Origin: CAWKDG01 sp963848355
GTDB lineage: Bacteria; Actinomycetota; Acidimicrobiia; Acidimicrobiales; UBA8190
Assembly: GCA_963848355.1 (NCBI GenBank)
Contig: CAWKDG010000012.1
Span: forward strand, 1,612,001-1,676,000
Direction of reading: 5' to 3'
Length of the DNA stretch: 64,000 bases
The notes beneath the pieces are model-generated. The model made no database searches. It worked only from the letters and a program-made list of their open reading frames with translations, and had not been told where the DNA came from. The translations under genes were made by a program, and so were the position numbers. This document shows positions 34,905-42,610 of this stretch, in pieces. Every line of letters starts with the position of its first letter. Within the stretch, counting starts at the first letter, position 1.

Positions 34905-36458
34905 TCAGGGTCCGGCGCGGCCTGATGCCGTGCACGAGCGCGGGTCGAAGGGCGCCAGTGCCTGTGTCGGGGGCGACGGGGGCGCCAGGACGGCGGCTTC
35001 GCTGCTGGGCGTCGTCGGGCTGGGCGTCGTCGGGCTGGCGGTCGACGGCGTGCTGGGTGTCTTGACCGAGAAGTCCGTTCCCGTCACGACGGTGACATCG
35101 GCGCCGTTCGACGGATCGCCGAGTCCCATGACGACGGCACCGTCGAGGTCGTGGGCGACCCGTTCGGCGGCGGCCTCGTGCCCGGCGGAGTAGGTGACGG
35201 TCGTCTCCGACACCGCGCCCAACGGCGGCGTGTCCCCGGTGCCGACGACCTCGAAACCGAGGGCACCGAGGGCCGACCCGGTCGCCGCCGCCTGGCCGGT
35301 GACCCCTGTCCCGTTCAGAACCGACACGGTGACGTTCTTGGCCGCAGGGAGGGCCTTCCCCGTCATGGTGTCCTGGTCGGCGGAGACCCCGAGGAAGTTG
35401 TCGACGACCTGCAGGTCCTGGGGTTGGCTGGTGAGCTCCACGCTTCCGTAGTCGTAGCCGCCGGCCAGGTAGTCGTCGGCGTCGACGATGACCGGCATCG
35501 TTTGTTGGGGCGCCGTATTGGGATTCACCCCGTGGAAGGTGAGAACCGTCCCGAGCATGTCGCCGAGCGAGAAGCTCGAGTCCACCTGGAGCATGGGGGC
35601 GAGCGAACCCAGGAGGTCGTTGTCCGTGACGGGGTTGCTCAGTCCCCGGGTCGCCACGGCCGTGGCCAGGACGCGGAGGAATTCGTGGTCACGCCGGATC
35701 CGGCTCAGATCGCTCTCGGGATCCTGGGGCCAGTCCCGAGGGTCGTTGGTCTTGACGCTCGGCGGCTTGTACTGGAGGTGCCGCGCCCGCACCACGGCCA
35801 GAGCCTGGAAGCCGTTCAGCAGGTGGCAGCCGGCGGTGGGGATGTTGAGTGACGACTCGGCGTCGTACAGGGGCATGGGGAAGTACATCTTGATACCCCC
35901 CAGGGCGTTGACGATGCCCTGGAAGCTGTCGAAGTTCAGCTCGACATAGTGGTGGATGGGAATGCCGAAGTCCTGCTGGATGGCGTCCACCAGACGTTCA
36001 GGCCCCTGCACGAGGGCGGCATCGATCTTGTTCGGTCCCGTGCTGCGGGCGTTCGGGACGAACAGGTCTCTCGGGATCGAGAGGATCGATGCTGTCTTCC
36101 GCCCCGGGTCGAGGTGCAGGATCATGACGACGTCGCTGTTGACTCCCGTCACGCCCTGCGAGCAGAGTCCGAAGGCGGCGTTCTGCTGCTTCAGCGCGCA
36201 TCGTGAGGTCGAGCCGACGAGCACGATGTTCTCCACTCCCGACGGGGGCACGGCTTTGAGGCCGTTGACCACCACGTGCTGGATCTGATGGTTTCGGTAC
36301 TCCACATAGCCGAAACCGGCGGCCGCCACGACAACCACGATGGCGATCAGAAGGGCAGCGATTCTGACGAGACGCTGCACGAGACGCTGCCGCCTGGTCC
36401 GGCGGACGTCGGCGCGCGCGTAGACACGAGGAGGTGCAGCCGGGGTGCTCTCGGGCAC
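34905..36458 (-). CDS. LytR-CpsA-Psr (LCP) family cell-wall glycopolymer ligase
   Basis: 517 residues. Short basic N-terminus, one transmembrane helix at about 30-52, LCP domain (about 75-270) with VNSDVVMILHLDP, SIPRDLFVP and ARSTGPNKIDAAL, whose Arg and Asp residues bind the polyprenyl diphosphate, and a C-terminal LytR_C domain (about 385-470; SVLNGTGVTGQA). A Ser/Thr/Pro tail follows. LCP proteins attach anionic polymers or arabinogalactan to peptidoglycan outside the membrane. GTG 36458 is 8 nt behind TACACT. It is 75 nt from the convergent sqdB end. Confidence 0.93.
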   Translation of the reverse strand: MPESTPAAPPRVYARADVRRTRRQRLVQRLVRIAALLIAIVVVVAAAGFGYVEYRNHQIQHVVVNGLKAVPPSGVENIVLVGSTSRCALKQQNAAFGLCSQGVTGVNSDVVMILHLDPGRKTASILSIPRDLFVPNARSTGPNKIDAALVQGPERLVDAIQQDFGIPIHHYVELNFDSFQGIVNALGGIKMYFPMPLYDAESSLNIPTAGCHLLNGFQALAVVRARHLQYKPPSVKTNDPRDWPQDPESDLSRIRRDHEFLRVLATAVATRGLSNPVTDNDLLGSLAPMLQVDSSFSLGDMLGTVLTFHGVNPNTAPQQTMPVIVDADDYLAGGYDYGSVELTSQPQDLQVVDNFLGVSADQDTMTGKALPAAKNVTVSVLNGTGVTGQAAATGSALGALGFEVVGTGDTPPLGAVSETTVTYSAGHEAAAERVAHDLDGAVVMGLGDPSNGADVTVVTGTDFSVKTPSTPSTASPTTPSPTTPSSEAAVLAPPSPPTQALAPFDPRSCTASGRAGP

Positions 36459-36466
36459 GGCAGGCG

Positions 36467-36472
36467 AGTGTA
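36467..36472 (-). promoter_or_regulatory. Leaderless -10 (TACACT) for the LCP gene
   Basis: TACACT ends 8 nt before GTG 36458. Confidence 0.5.
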
Positions 36473-36544
36473 GTGGCGCCTGAGGCCCGATCCCGGCACC
36501 CTCGTCGCGTCGCCGTCAGCCGGTGTCCCGTGGGCCACGACCGA

Positions 36545-36550
36545 TAGGGT
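36545..36550 (+). promoter_or_regulatory. Leaderless -10 (TAGGGT) for the unknown gene at 36558
   Basis: TAGGGT ends 7 nt before the ATG at 36558. It is divergent with the LCP promoter 72 bp away. Confidence 0.5.
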
Positions 36551-36557
36551 CCCCGAG

Positions 36558-37664
36558 ATGGTCGGGGAACGACGCCGGCTCCGACGGCGACGCGGCGTGG
36601 GGCGGGGGGTGGCCCGGGTGGCCGCCCCCCTGGTCGTGGCGGCAGTGATCGTCATCCTGGCCATCGGCGCCGTGGCCCAGATCGGACCGGCCTCAGGACC
36701 CGGTCGACGGACCGTCGATCGCAGCTTCGCCGCGCTGGCCGGACCGATCGTGGCCCGGTCGAACGCGTCAGGCGCCGCCCTGAACACCCTCATGAATGAC
36801 GGCCCGTCGCTCCTTCGCGTTGCCTTCTTCTCCGACCTCGACTCCCTGACTTCGGCCACCGCCGATGACGACCGTCAATTCGCCGCCCTCACTCCCCCTG
36901 AGCCTGCCGACGACGCGGCCTCCCGCTGCACTTTGGCCATGGATGACAGGCGGAAGGGCACGGCCGAGGCCGCCAGCGCGCTCGAAGGTCTTCTAGGCGG
37001 GCACCGTGGTCTCGGAGGCGGCGACGAGGCCGCCGCCGCCCGTAGGCTGGCCACGGCCGGCGCCCTGCTGACATCGGCCGACGCATCCTGGGCGTCCTGC
37101 CGCCGGACGCTTCACCGGGCCCCCGGATCGGCTCGGTTGCCGCCGTCGGTCTGGGTGACGGATCCCGGTGTCTGGAGTGAAGGCTCGTTGGGCCCGTTCG
37201 TCGCCGCGCTGGTGAGCTCTGCTTCCCTCACGACCACCCACAGCCTGGCCCTGCTCTCCGTCTCGACCGATCCCGCCTCGGTGCCCGGAGCATCCGGCGT
37301 CAGCGTCCTGCCGCCGACATCGGCTTTGCACGTCCTGATCGTGCTGGCCGACCAGGGCAACGTGGACGAAGCGGGGGTGACCCTCGTCGTGACGGCCGTG
37401 CCCCAGGGGACGGTCCGGGCGCCGGCCCCCGTCCGGGCGAGGACGAACGTCATGGCCGGCCATTCGGTGACCCTCACGCCACCGCCTCTGGCTGTTCGAC
37501 CGGGCCGGTCCTATGTCTTAGACATCACGGCCACGGCGCAGGCGGGCGCGAGTGTGTCTGCTTCGCTTCCCGTCAGGGTCTCCGTCGTCCCTCCGCCGCC
37601 GACGACCACGACCACCACCACGACCACCACGTCGGCGACGTCCACGACCGTGCATTCGGGGTGA
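36558..37664 (+). CDS. Exported or membrane-anchored protein of unknown function
   Basis: 368 residues: Arg-rich N-terminus, transmembrane anchor at about 20-44, a helical Ala-rich domain (about 55-180) with three cysteines, a beta-rich domain (about 220-340) that resembles an Ig-like or CARDB-type fold by its alternating pattern, and a Pro/Thr tail with ten consecutive Thr ending SATSTTVHSG. The tail looks like a cell-wall-crossing or glycosylated linker at the extreme C-terminus. I recognise no family. Divergent from the LCP gene, so a cell-envelope role is plausible but unproven. Confidence 0.7.
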   Translation: MVGERRRLRRRRGVGRGVARVAAPLVVAAVIVILAIGAVAQIGPASGPGRRTVDRSFAALAGPIVARSNASGAALNTLMNDGPSLLRVAFFSDLDSLTSATADDDRQFAALTPPEPADDAASRCTLAMDDRRKGTAEAASALEGLLGGHRGLGGGDEAAAARRLATAGALLTSADASWASCRRTLHRAPGSARLPPSVWVTDPGVWSEGSLGPFVAALVSSASLTTTHSLALLSVSTDPASVPGASGVSVLPPTSALHVLIVLADQGNVDEAGVTLVVTAVPQGTVRAPAPVRARTNVMAGHSVTLTPPPLAVRPGRSYVLDITATAQAGASVSASLPVRVSVVPPPPTTTTTTTTTTSATSTTVHSG

Positions 37665-37705
37665 TCAGAAGGGGCCCCGGGATGACCAATCGACGAACGG
37701 AGCCC

Positions 37706-37711
37706 TAGGAT
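37706..37711 (+). promoter_or_regulatory. Candidate -10 (TAGGAT) for gltA
   Basis: TAGGAT gives a leader of about 26 nt that includes the AGGAGG site at 37730-37735. The -35 (TGACCA, 37683) is weak. Unlike many neighbours this gene is not leaderless. Confidence 0.45.
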
Positions 37712-37743
37712 CGAGGCCGGGAAGATCACAGGAGGATCCCGTC

Positions 37744-39015
37744 GTGGCCGAGAGCATCACCATCATCGACAACCGGACGGGGAACCAGCTCGAGATCCCT
37801 ATCGACCATGGAGGGGTGGCTGCCACCGAATGGTCGAAGCTCCTTCCGGGGATCTGGTTCTACGACCCGGGCTTCGTATCCACCGCCGCCTGCGAGAGCA
37901 CGATCACCTACCTCGATGGTGACAAAGGCATCTTGCGCTACCGCGGCTATCCCATCGAAGAGTTGGCCGAGCACTCGACGTACCTCGAGGTGGCGTACCT
38001 CCTCCTGCACGGCGAGCTACCGACCGAGGCTGAGTTCGAGGCGTGGAACCTCGAGGTCACGATGCACACGTTCATCCACGAGAACGTCCGCAAGAGGTTC
38101 CTCGAGGGTTTTCACTACGACGCCCACCCCATGGGGATGCTGGTATCGGCGGTGGCGGCGTTGTCCACCTTCTACCTCGACGCCAAGGAGATCTTCGATC
38201 CCGAGTCTCGGCACAAGCAGGTCACCCGCCTGATCGCCAAGATGCCCACGCTGGCTGCCGCCGCCCACCGCTTCAGCGTGGGTATGCCCTTCGTCTACCC
38301 CGACAACTCCCTGGACTTCTGTTCCAATTTCCTGTCGATGATGTGGAAAGTGGCGGAGCCCCGCTTCGACGCCAACCCCATCCTGACGCGTGCGCTCGAC
38401 ATCCTGTTCATCCTCCACGCCGACCACGAGCAGAACTGCTCGACCACCGCGATGCGAGTGGTGGGATCGTCGCATGCCGACCCCTACTCCTGTTGCGCCG
38501 CCGCCTGCGCCGCCCTCTACGGACCCCGACACGGCGGGGCCAACGAGGCCGTCATCCGCATGCTGACCGAGATCGGCTCGATCGAGAACGTTCCCGCCTT
38601 CGTGGAGTCGGTCAAGACGGGTGAGGGCGGGCGGCTGCAGGGTTTCGGCCACCGCGTCTACAAGAGCTATGACCCGAGGGCCAAGATCATCAAGCGGACG
38701 GCCGACGAGGTCTTCACCGTGACGGGCAAGAACCCGCTTCTCGACATCGCCCTCAAGCTGGAGGAGATCGCCCTCTCCGACGAGTACTTCACCTCGCGCC
38801 GGCTCTATCCCAATGTCGACTTCTATTCGGGCCTGATCTACCAGGCGATGGGCTTTCCCCTCGAGATGTTCCCCGTCCTCTTCGCCATTCCCCGGACGGC
38901 CGGATGGCTGGCCCACTGGCAGGAGCTTCTCGATCAGGACTCCAAGATCGCCCGGCCCCGCCAGCTGTACATCGGGACCGATGAGCGTCCCTACGTCCCC
39001 ATCGGCGAACGCTGA
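37744..39015 (+). CDS. gltA: Citrate synthase (type II)
   Basis: 423 residues from GTG 37744, 8 nt behind AGGAGG. Catalytic H263 (GPRHGGANEA), H303 (GFGHRVYK) and D359 match the E. coli positions within three residues, and HADHEQNCSTTAMR is conserved. It condenses acetyl-CoA with oxaloacetate to open the TCA cycle. The length and N-terminal beta-rich domain are those of hexameric type II enzymes. Convergent with the thioesterase, 3 nt between stops. Confidence 0.96.
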   Translation: MAESITIIDNRTGNQLEIPIDHGGVAATEWSKLLPGIWFYDPGFVSTAACESTITYLDGDKGILRYRGYPIEELAEHSTYLEVAYLLLHGELPTEAEFEAWNLEVTMHTFIHENVRKRFLEGFHYDAHPMGMLVSAVAALSTFYLDAKEIFDPESRHKQVTRLIAKMPTLAAAAHRFSVGMPFVYPDNSLDFCSNFLSMMWKVAEPRFDANPILTRALDILFILHADHEQNCSTTAMRVVGSSHADPYSCCAAACAALYGPRHGGANEAVIRMLTEIGSIENVPAFVESVKTGEGGRLQGFGHRVYKSYDPRAKIIKRTADEVFTVTGKNPLLDIALKLEEIALSDEYFTSRRLYPNVDFYSGLIYQAMGFPLEMFPVLFAIPRTAGWLAHWQELLDQDSKIARPRQLYIGTDERPYVPIGER

Positions 39016-39018
39016 CCT

Positions 39019-39879
39019 TCAGGGACTGGGCCGGGGGACGAGGCGCATCAGACCCTCCTGCACCATCGACACCACCAGGGCGCCGTCGCGGGTGAAGAGA
39101 AAGCCCCGCGCCAGGCCACGGGCCCCAAAGGCGTTCGGGCTGTCCATGTCGTAGAGGAGCCACTCGTCGACACGGAACGGTCGGTGGAACCACATGCAGT
39201 GATCGAGGCTTGCACCCATGAATTCGGCATCGTCCCAACTGATCTCGTGAGGGGCCAGCATCGTGTCGAAAAGTGACATGTCCGAGGCGTAGGCGGCGAT
39301 GCAGGCGTGGAGGAGAGGATCGTCGCCCAGGGTGCCGTCGGCGCGGATCCACAGGCGCTGGATGGGCTCCTTGTTGTCATGCTTCATCCACGGCAGCTCT
39401 CCGACGTGGCGCTGATCGATCGGATGGGGTCGGGCGAACCAGTCGGCCAGCTGGTCACGCAGGGGCTCGAGTCGTTCGCGCATGCTGGCCAGCGTCTCGG
39501 GGCCGGGGACGTCGGGCATGGCGACCTGGTGGACGAAGTCGCCTTCTTCGTCGACCTGGAAGGACGTCTGCATGTTGAAGATCGCCTGCCCGTGCTGGAT
39601 GGCCACCACCCGCCGGGTCGTGAAGGAGCGCCCGTCGCGGATGCGGTCCACCTCGTAGAGGATGGGGACGTTCGGATCACCGGGTCGGAGGAAGTAGGAG
39701 TGCAGCGAATGCACGCGTCCCCGCTCGACCGTCCGTCCCGCCGCCATGAGCGCCTGCGCCGCCACCTGGCCCCCGAAGACGCGCTGGCGGTGCTCGTCGG
39801 GGCTGACACCGCGGAAGATGTTGACCTCGATGGGCTCGATGTCGAGGAGCTTGACGAGGAAGTCCAGGGCGTCGCTCAC
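39019..39879 (-). CDS. tesB: Acyl-CoA thioesterase II
   Basis: 286 residues from GTG 39879 (the open frame extends 68 codons upstream without support). Double hot-dog fold: FGGQVAAQALMAAGRTV and LHSYFLRPGDPN in the first half, ISWDDAEFMGASLDHCMWFHRPF with the catalytic Asp in the second, ending EGLMRL. It hydrolyses medium- and long-chain acyl-CoA in the cytoplasm. A CAGGAT box 6 nt upstream resembles the local -10 pattern imperfectly. Confidence 0.92.
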   Translation of the reverse strand: MSDALDFLVKLLDIEPIEVNIFRGVSPDEHRQRVFGGQVAAQALMAAGRTVERGRVHSLHSYFLRPGDPNVPILYEVDRIRDGRSFTTRRVVAIQHGQAIFNMQTSFQVDEEGDFVHQVAMPDVPGPETLASMRERLEPLRDQLADWFARPHPIDQRHVGELPWMKHDNKEPIQRLWIRADGTLGDDPLLHACIAAYASDMSLFDTMLAPHEISWDDAEFMGASLDHCMWFHRPFRVDEWLLYDMDSPNAFGARGLARGFLFTRDGALVVSMVQEGLMRLVPRPSP

Positions 39880-39965
39880 CGCTCCATCCTGACAGTGCTC
39901 GGTGAGGGGGGGCGACATCCGGTGCTCACGCCATGGCGGGCCGGACCGGGCCGGTGAGCCGCCGC

Positions 39966-39971
39966 TACGGT
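39966..39971 (+). promoter_or_regulatory. Leaderless -10 (TACGGT) for the beta-glucosidase
   Basis: TACGGT ends 7 nt before GTG 39979. Confidence 0.5.
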
Positions 39972-39978
39972 TTCGACC

Positions 39979-41172
39979 GTGGCCACGACCCCCTTTCCCG
40001 ACGGGTTCCTGTGGGGTGCCGCCTCGGCCGCCCACCAGATCGAGGGGGGCAACGTCAACAACGACTGGTGGGCCTTCGAGCACGCATCGGGGACACCGTG
40101 TGCGGAACCGAGTGGGGATGCGTGCGATGCGTGGAACCGGTGGCCCGAGGATCTGGCGCTGCTGGCCTCACTGGGTTTCGGTGCCTACCGCTTCTCGCTC
40201 GAATGGAGTCGGATCGAACCGGAGGAGGGCGAGTGGTCCTTGGCTGGCCTGGACCAGTACCGGCGCCAGTGCGCGGCGGCCCGGGAGTTCGGCCTCGTCC
40301 CCATGGTCACGTTCCACCACTTCACCACCCCCCTGTGGCTGGCGCGGCGCGGAGGTTGGGAGGCACCCGACGCCCCCGAGCTCTTCGCCCGCTTCTGTGC
40401 ACACGCCGCCGCTCACCTGGGTGACCTGGTCGGCTGGGGGTGCACCCTCAACGAGCCCAACATCGTGGCCTCCATGGGCTACCTGGCGGGAGTGTTCCCG
40501 CCGGGGGTGCACGACGCCGGGCGTCGGCGGGCGGTGAACGACGCGTTGTGCCGGGCCCACCGGTTGGCCGTCGACACGCTGCGGGCAGGCCCTGGCGACT
40601 TCCCCGTCGGATTGACGCTCGCCATGACCGACTACCAGGCGGTGAGCGGCGGCGAGGCCCGACGCGACCGGATCCGACGGTCGATGGAGGATGTGTACCT
40701 CGCGGCCACGGGAGGCGACGACTTCGTCGGCGTCCAGTGCTACACCCGGATGCGGGTGGGACCCACGGGGGCCCTGCCCCCCGAGGAAGGTGTAGCTCTC
40801 ACGCAGATGGGTTACGAGTACTGGCCCGGCGCCCTCGAGGCCACCATCCGACGGGCCTGGGATGTCACAGAGGGGACGCCTCTGGTCGTCACCGAGAACG
40901 GTATAGGGACGGGCACCGACACAGAACGGATCTCGTTCGTGACCGAGGCGTTGGCCGGTGTGCGCCGCTGTCTCGATGACGGCATCGACGTCCGCGGCTA
41001 CGTGTACTGGAGTCTGCTCGACAACTTCGAGTGGGTCCTCGGCTATCGACCGACCTTCGGGTTGGTGGCGGTCGACCGTGAGACCTTCGAGCGACGGCCG
41101 AAGCCGAGCGCGGCATGGCTCGGTTCCGTGGCCCGCGACAACGCCGTCGAATTCCGCTCCTGGGCACGGTAA
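39979..41172 (+). CDS. Glycoside hydrolase family 1 (beta-glucosidase-like)
   Basis: 397 residues, slightly short for GH1 (usually 430-480). FPDGFLWGAASAAHQIEG at the N-terminus, acid/base E159 in TLNEPN, nucleophile E306 in VTENGIG, and YWSLLDNFEW near the end, so the retaining mechanism is complete. The loops between 160 and 300 are shortened, which could open the active site. No signal peptide: it acts on imported beta-glucosides or galactosides. The adjacent gtrA is the only nearby gene with a carbohydrate link. Confidence 0.92.
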   Translation: MATTPFPDGFLWGAASAAHQIEGGNVNNDWWAFEHASGTPCAEPSGDACDAWNRWPEDLALLASLGFGAYRFSLEWSRIEPEEGEWSLAGLDQYRRQCAAAREFGLVPMVTFHHFTTPLWLARRGGWEAPDAPELFARFCAHAAAHLGDLVGWGCTLNEPNIVASMGYLAGVFPPGVHDAGRRRAVNDALCRAHRLAVDTLRAGPGDFPVGLTLAMTDYQAVSGGEARRDRIRRSMEDVYLAATGGDDFVGVQCYTRMRVGPTGALPPEEGVALTQMGYEYWPGALEATIRRAWDVTEGTPLVVTENGIGTGTDTERISFVTEALAGVRRCLDDGIDVRGYVYWSLLDNFEWVLGYRPTFGLVAVDRETFERRPKPSAAWLGSVARDNAVEFRSWAR

Positions 41173-41233
41173 AACGGGCCATACCGGTGAGCGGTGACGC
41201 GTCGGCGAAGCCAGTTCGGCAGCGGAGCCGGAC

Positions 41234-41239
41234 TAGATT
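41234..41239 (+). promoter_or_regulatory. Leaderless -10 (TAGATT) for gtrA
   Basis: TAGATT ends 7 nt before the ATG at 41247. Confidence 0.5.
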
Positions 41240-41246
41240 GGCCGGG

Positions 41247-41792
41247 ATGTCCGGACTGGTCGCACGCCTGGTGAGCCTCTGGCGCCTCCGCAAGACACCC
41301 GAGGGCAAGAAGATGTTCCGCTACACCATGGTGTCGGTCATCTCCACGGTGGTGTCCTTCGTCACCCTCGGCTTGGTCTACGGGGTCTTCCGGGTGTGGA
41401 CGGAGGTGCCGAGCACCCTCTTCGCCAATGTCGTCGCCGCCGTGCCCTCCTATTACCTGAATCGCCGGTGGGCCTGGGGGAAGACCGGGCGGTCCCACAT
41501 CCGCAAGGAGGTCCTGCCCTTCTGGGGTCTGTCGATCGCCGGCATGCTGTTGTCGATCCTCACCTCGTCCGAAGCACGTCGGATCGGCGTCGACTACTTC
41601 GATCATGATCATCTCATCCGGACGGCGATCGTCGAAGGGATGAACCTCTTCGCTTTCGGAGTCCTGTGGCTGGTGAAGTTCGTGGTGTTCCAGCGTCTGT
41701 TCCGGGTGGCACCGACGACCGACGTAGCCGCGCCCGGCGCCCCCCGGGAAGGCGCCGATCCGGCTCTGGCGGAGGCCGGCCCTCCGGCGTGA
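41247..41792 (+). CDS. GtrA-like membrane protein
   Basis: 181 residues with four predicted transmembrane helices. The pattern FRYTMVSVISTVVSFVTL then NVVAAVPSYYLNRRWAWGK matches GtrA/DPMS-type flippase partners thought to move polyprenyl-linked sugars across the membrane. A soluble Ala/Pro-rich tail of about 30 residues follows the last helix. ATG 41247 has leaderless support. It might serve the lipid-linked sugar made by a glycosyltransferase such as that at 31433, but the genes are not linked. Confidence 0.82.
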   Translation: MSGLVARLVSLWRLRKTPEGKKMFRYTMVSVISTVVSFVTLGLVYGVFRVWTEVPSTLFANVVAAVPSYYLNRRWAWGKTGRSHIRKEVLPFWGLSIAGMLLSILTSSEARRIGVDYFDHDHLIRTAIVEGMNLFAFGVLWLVKFVVFQRLFRVAPTTDVAAPGAPREGADPALAEAGPPA

Positions 41793-41816
41793 GCGGGACC
41801 CGTCGCTGAAGAGGGA

Positions 41817-42305
41817 TCAGTCCCTGAAGTTCGTGAACTGGAGGGGGATGCCGAAGTCCTCCTCCTTGAGGGACTTGATCACGTCCTGCAGATCGTCGCG
41901 TTTCTTCCCCGACACCCGCAGCTGGTCGCCCTGGGTCTGCGACGAGACGCCCTTGGCGCCGCGGTCCTTGATGAATTTGTTGATCTTCCTGGCGTGGTCG
42001 GCCGAGACTCCGGCGTGGATGGCGATCTTCTGCCGGACCGTCCCTTTGGCCGCTTCCTCGATCTTCCCCGCCTCCAACGCCTTCAACGACACCTGACGCC
42101 GGACCAGCTTCTCTTCGAGGACCTGGTGGAGGGCGCGCAGTCGGTCTTCCGTCGACGAACGCAGGACGAGCTCCTTCTCGCCCAGGTCGATCTCCGACTC
42201 GGTGCCCTTGAAGTCGAACCGGGTGCCTGCTTCGCGGTTGGCCTGGTCGACCGCGTTTCGGACCTCTTGCATGTCCACCTCGGACACGACGTCGAACGTC
42301 GGCAT
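41817..42305 (-). CDS. YajQ family nucleotide-binding protein
   Basis: 162 residues, starting MPTFDVVSEVDMQEVRNAVDQ, the normal YajQ start; the GTG three codons earlier is not needed because TATCGT lies 7 nt before ATG 42305. Two ferredoxin-like halves, with KINKFIKD and QGDQLRVSGKKRDDLQ conserved. Homologues bind tRNA, GTP or cyclic di-GMP; the role in actinobacteria is not settled. Divergent from tRNA-Tyr. Confidence 0.93.
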   Translation of the reverse strand: MPTFDVVSEVDMQEVRNAVDQANREAGTRFDFKGTESEIDLGEKELVLRSSTEDRLRALHQVLEEKLVRRQVSLKALEAGKIEEAAKGTVRQKIAIHAGVSADHARKINKFIKDRGAKGVSSQTQGDQLRVSGKKRDDLQDVIKSLKEEDFGIPLQFTNFRD

Positions 42306-42312
42306 GCGGGCC

Positions 42313-42318
42313 ACGATA
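42313..42318 (-). promoter_or_regulatory. Leaderless -10 (TATCGT) for yajQ
   Basis: TATCGT ends 7 nt before the ATG at 42305. Confidence 0.5.
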
Positions 42319-42382
42319 GTCAGCCCCGTTCGGCCCCCGCCCGCACGAGAGGCGGCGGCGCCGAGCGCCGGCGCGACCGCGG

Positions 42383-42388
42383 TATCGT
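42383..42388 (+). promoter_or_regulatory. -10 (TATCGT) for tRNA-Tyr
   Basis: TATCGT ends 10 nt before the mature 5' end, leaving room for only a very short 5' leader. Confidence 0.5.
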
Positions 42389-42398
42389 CTCGCCCCGC

Positions 42399-42483
42399 GG
42401 GTCGGTGCCCGAGTGGCCAAAGGGAGCAGGCTGTAAACCTGCCGGCATTGCCTACGAAGGTTCAAATCCTTCCCGGCCCACCA
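42399..42483 (+). tRNA. tRNA-Tyr (GTA)
   Basis: 85 nt including encoded CCA. The acceptor GGGTCGG pairs with CCGGCCC. The anticodon stem GCAGG/CCTGC encloses CTGTAAA with anticodon GTA at 42433-42435. The long variable arm is typical of bacterial tRNA-Tyr. Confidence 0.95.
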
Positions 42484-42490
42484 GTGCGGT

Positions 42491-42510
42491 GGCCCCACAG
42501 TGGTGGGGCC
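42491..42510 (+). terminator. Hairpin after tRNA-Tyr
   Basis: Perfect 8-bp inverted repeat (GGCCCCAC, 4-nt loop, GTGGGGCC) beginning 7 nt after the tRNA. It lacks a T run, so it may act as a processing or weak termination structure. Confidence 0.5.
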
Positions 42511-42539
42511 CGAGCCCTCGACGTGCGGGGCGGGGCGAC

Positions 42540-42567
42540 TTGCTCTGGGGCCGCTTTTCGTTACAAT
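42540..42567 (+). promoter_or_regulatory. Promoter for the MptB-like gene
   Basis: TTGCTC (42540-42545), 16-nt spacer, TACAAT (42562-42567). It lies 26 nt before the ATG at 42594. Confidence 0.5.
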
Positions 42568-42574
42568 GACGTTA

Positions 42575-42610
42575 CGAACGTTCGAGAAGCGACATGCAAG
42601 CGTTCGAACG
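42575..42610. promoter_or_regulatory. Pair of 10-bp palindromes, possible operator
   Basis: CGAACGTTCG (42575-42584) and CGTTCGAACG (42601-42610) are perfect palindromes centred 26 bp apart, just after the -10. If the gene starts at the downstream ATG 42684, both would be in the leader. They share the CGTTCG word. Binding protein unknown. Confidence 0.3.

Noticed and set aside
37600..37660. Thr-codon run (ACC/ACG repeats) as a possible microsatellite or CRISPR-like array
   Set aside because: It is an in-frame low-complexity tail of a protein with no spacers; no CRISPR array was seen anywhere in the window.
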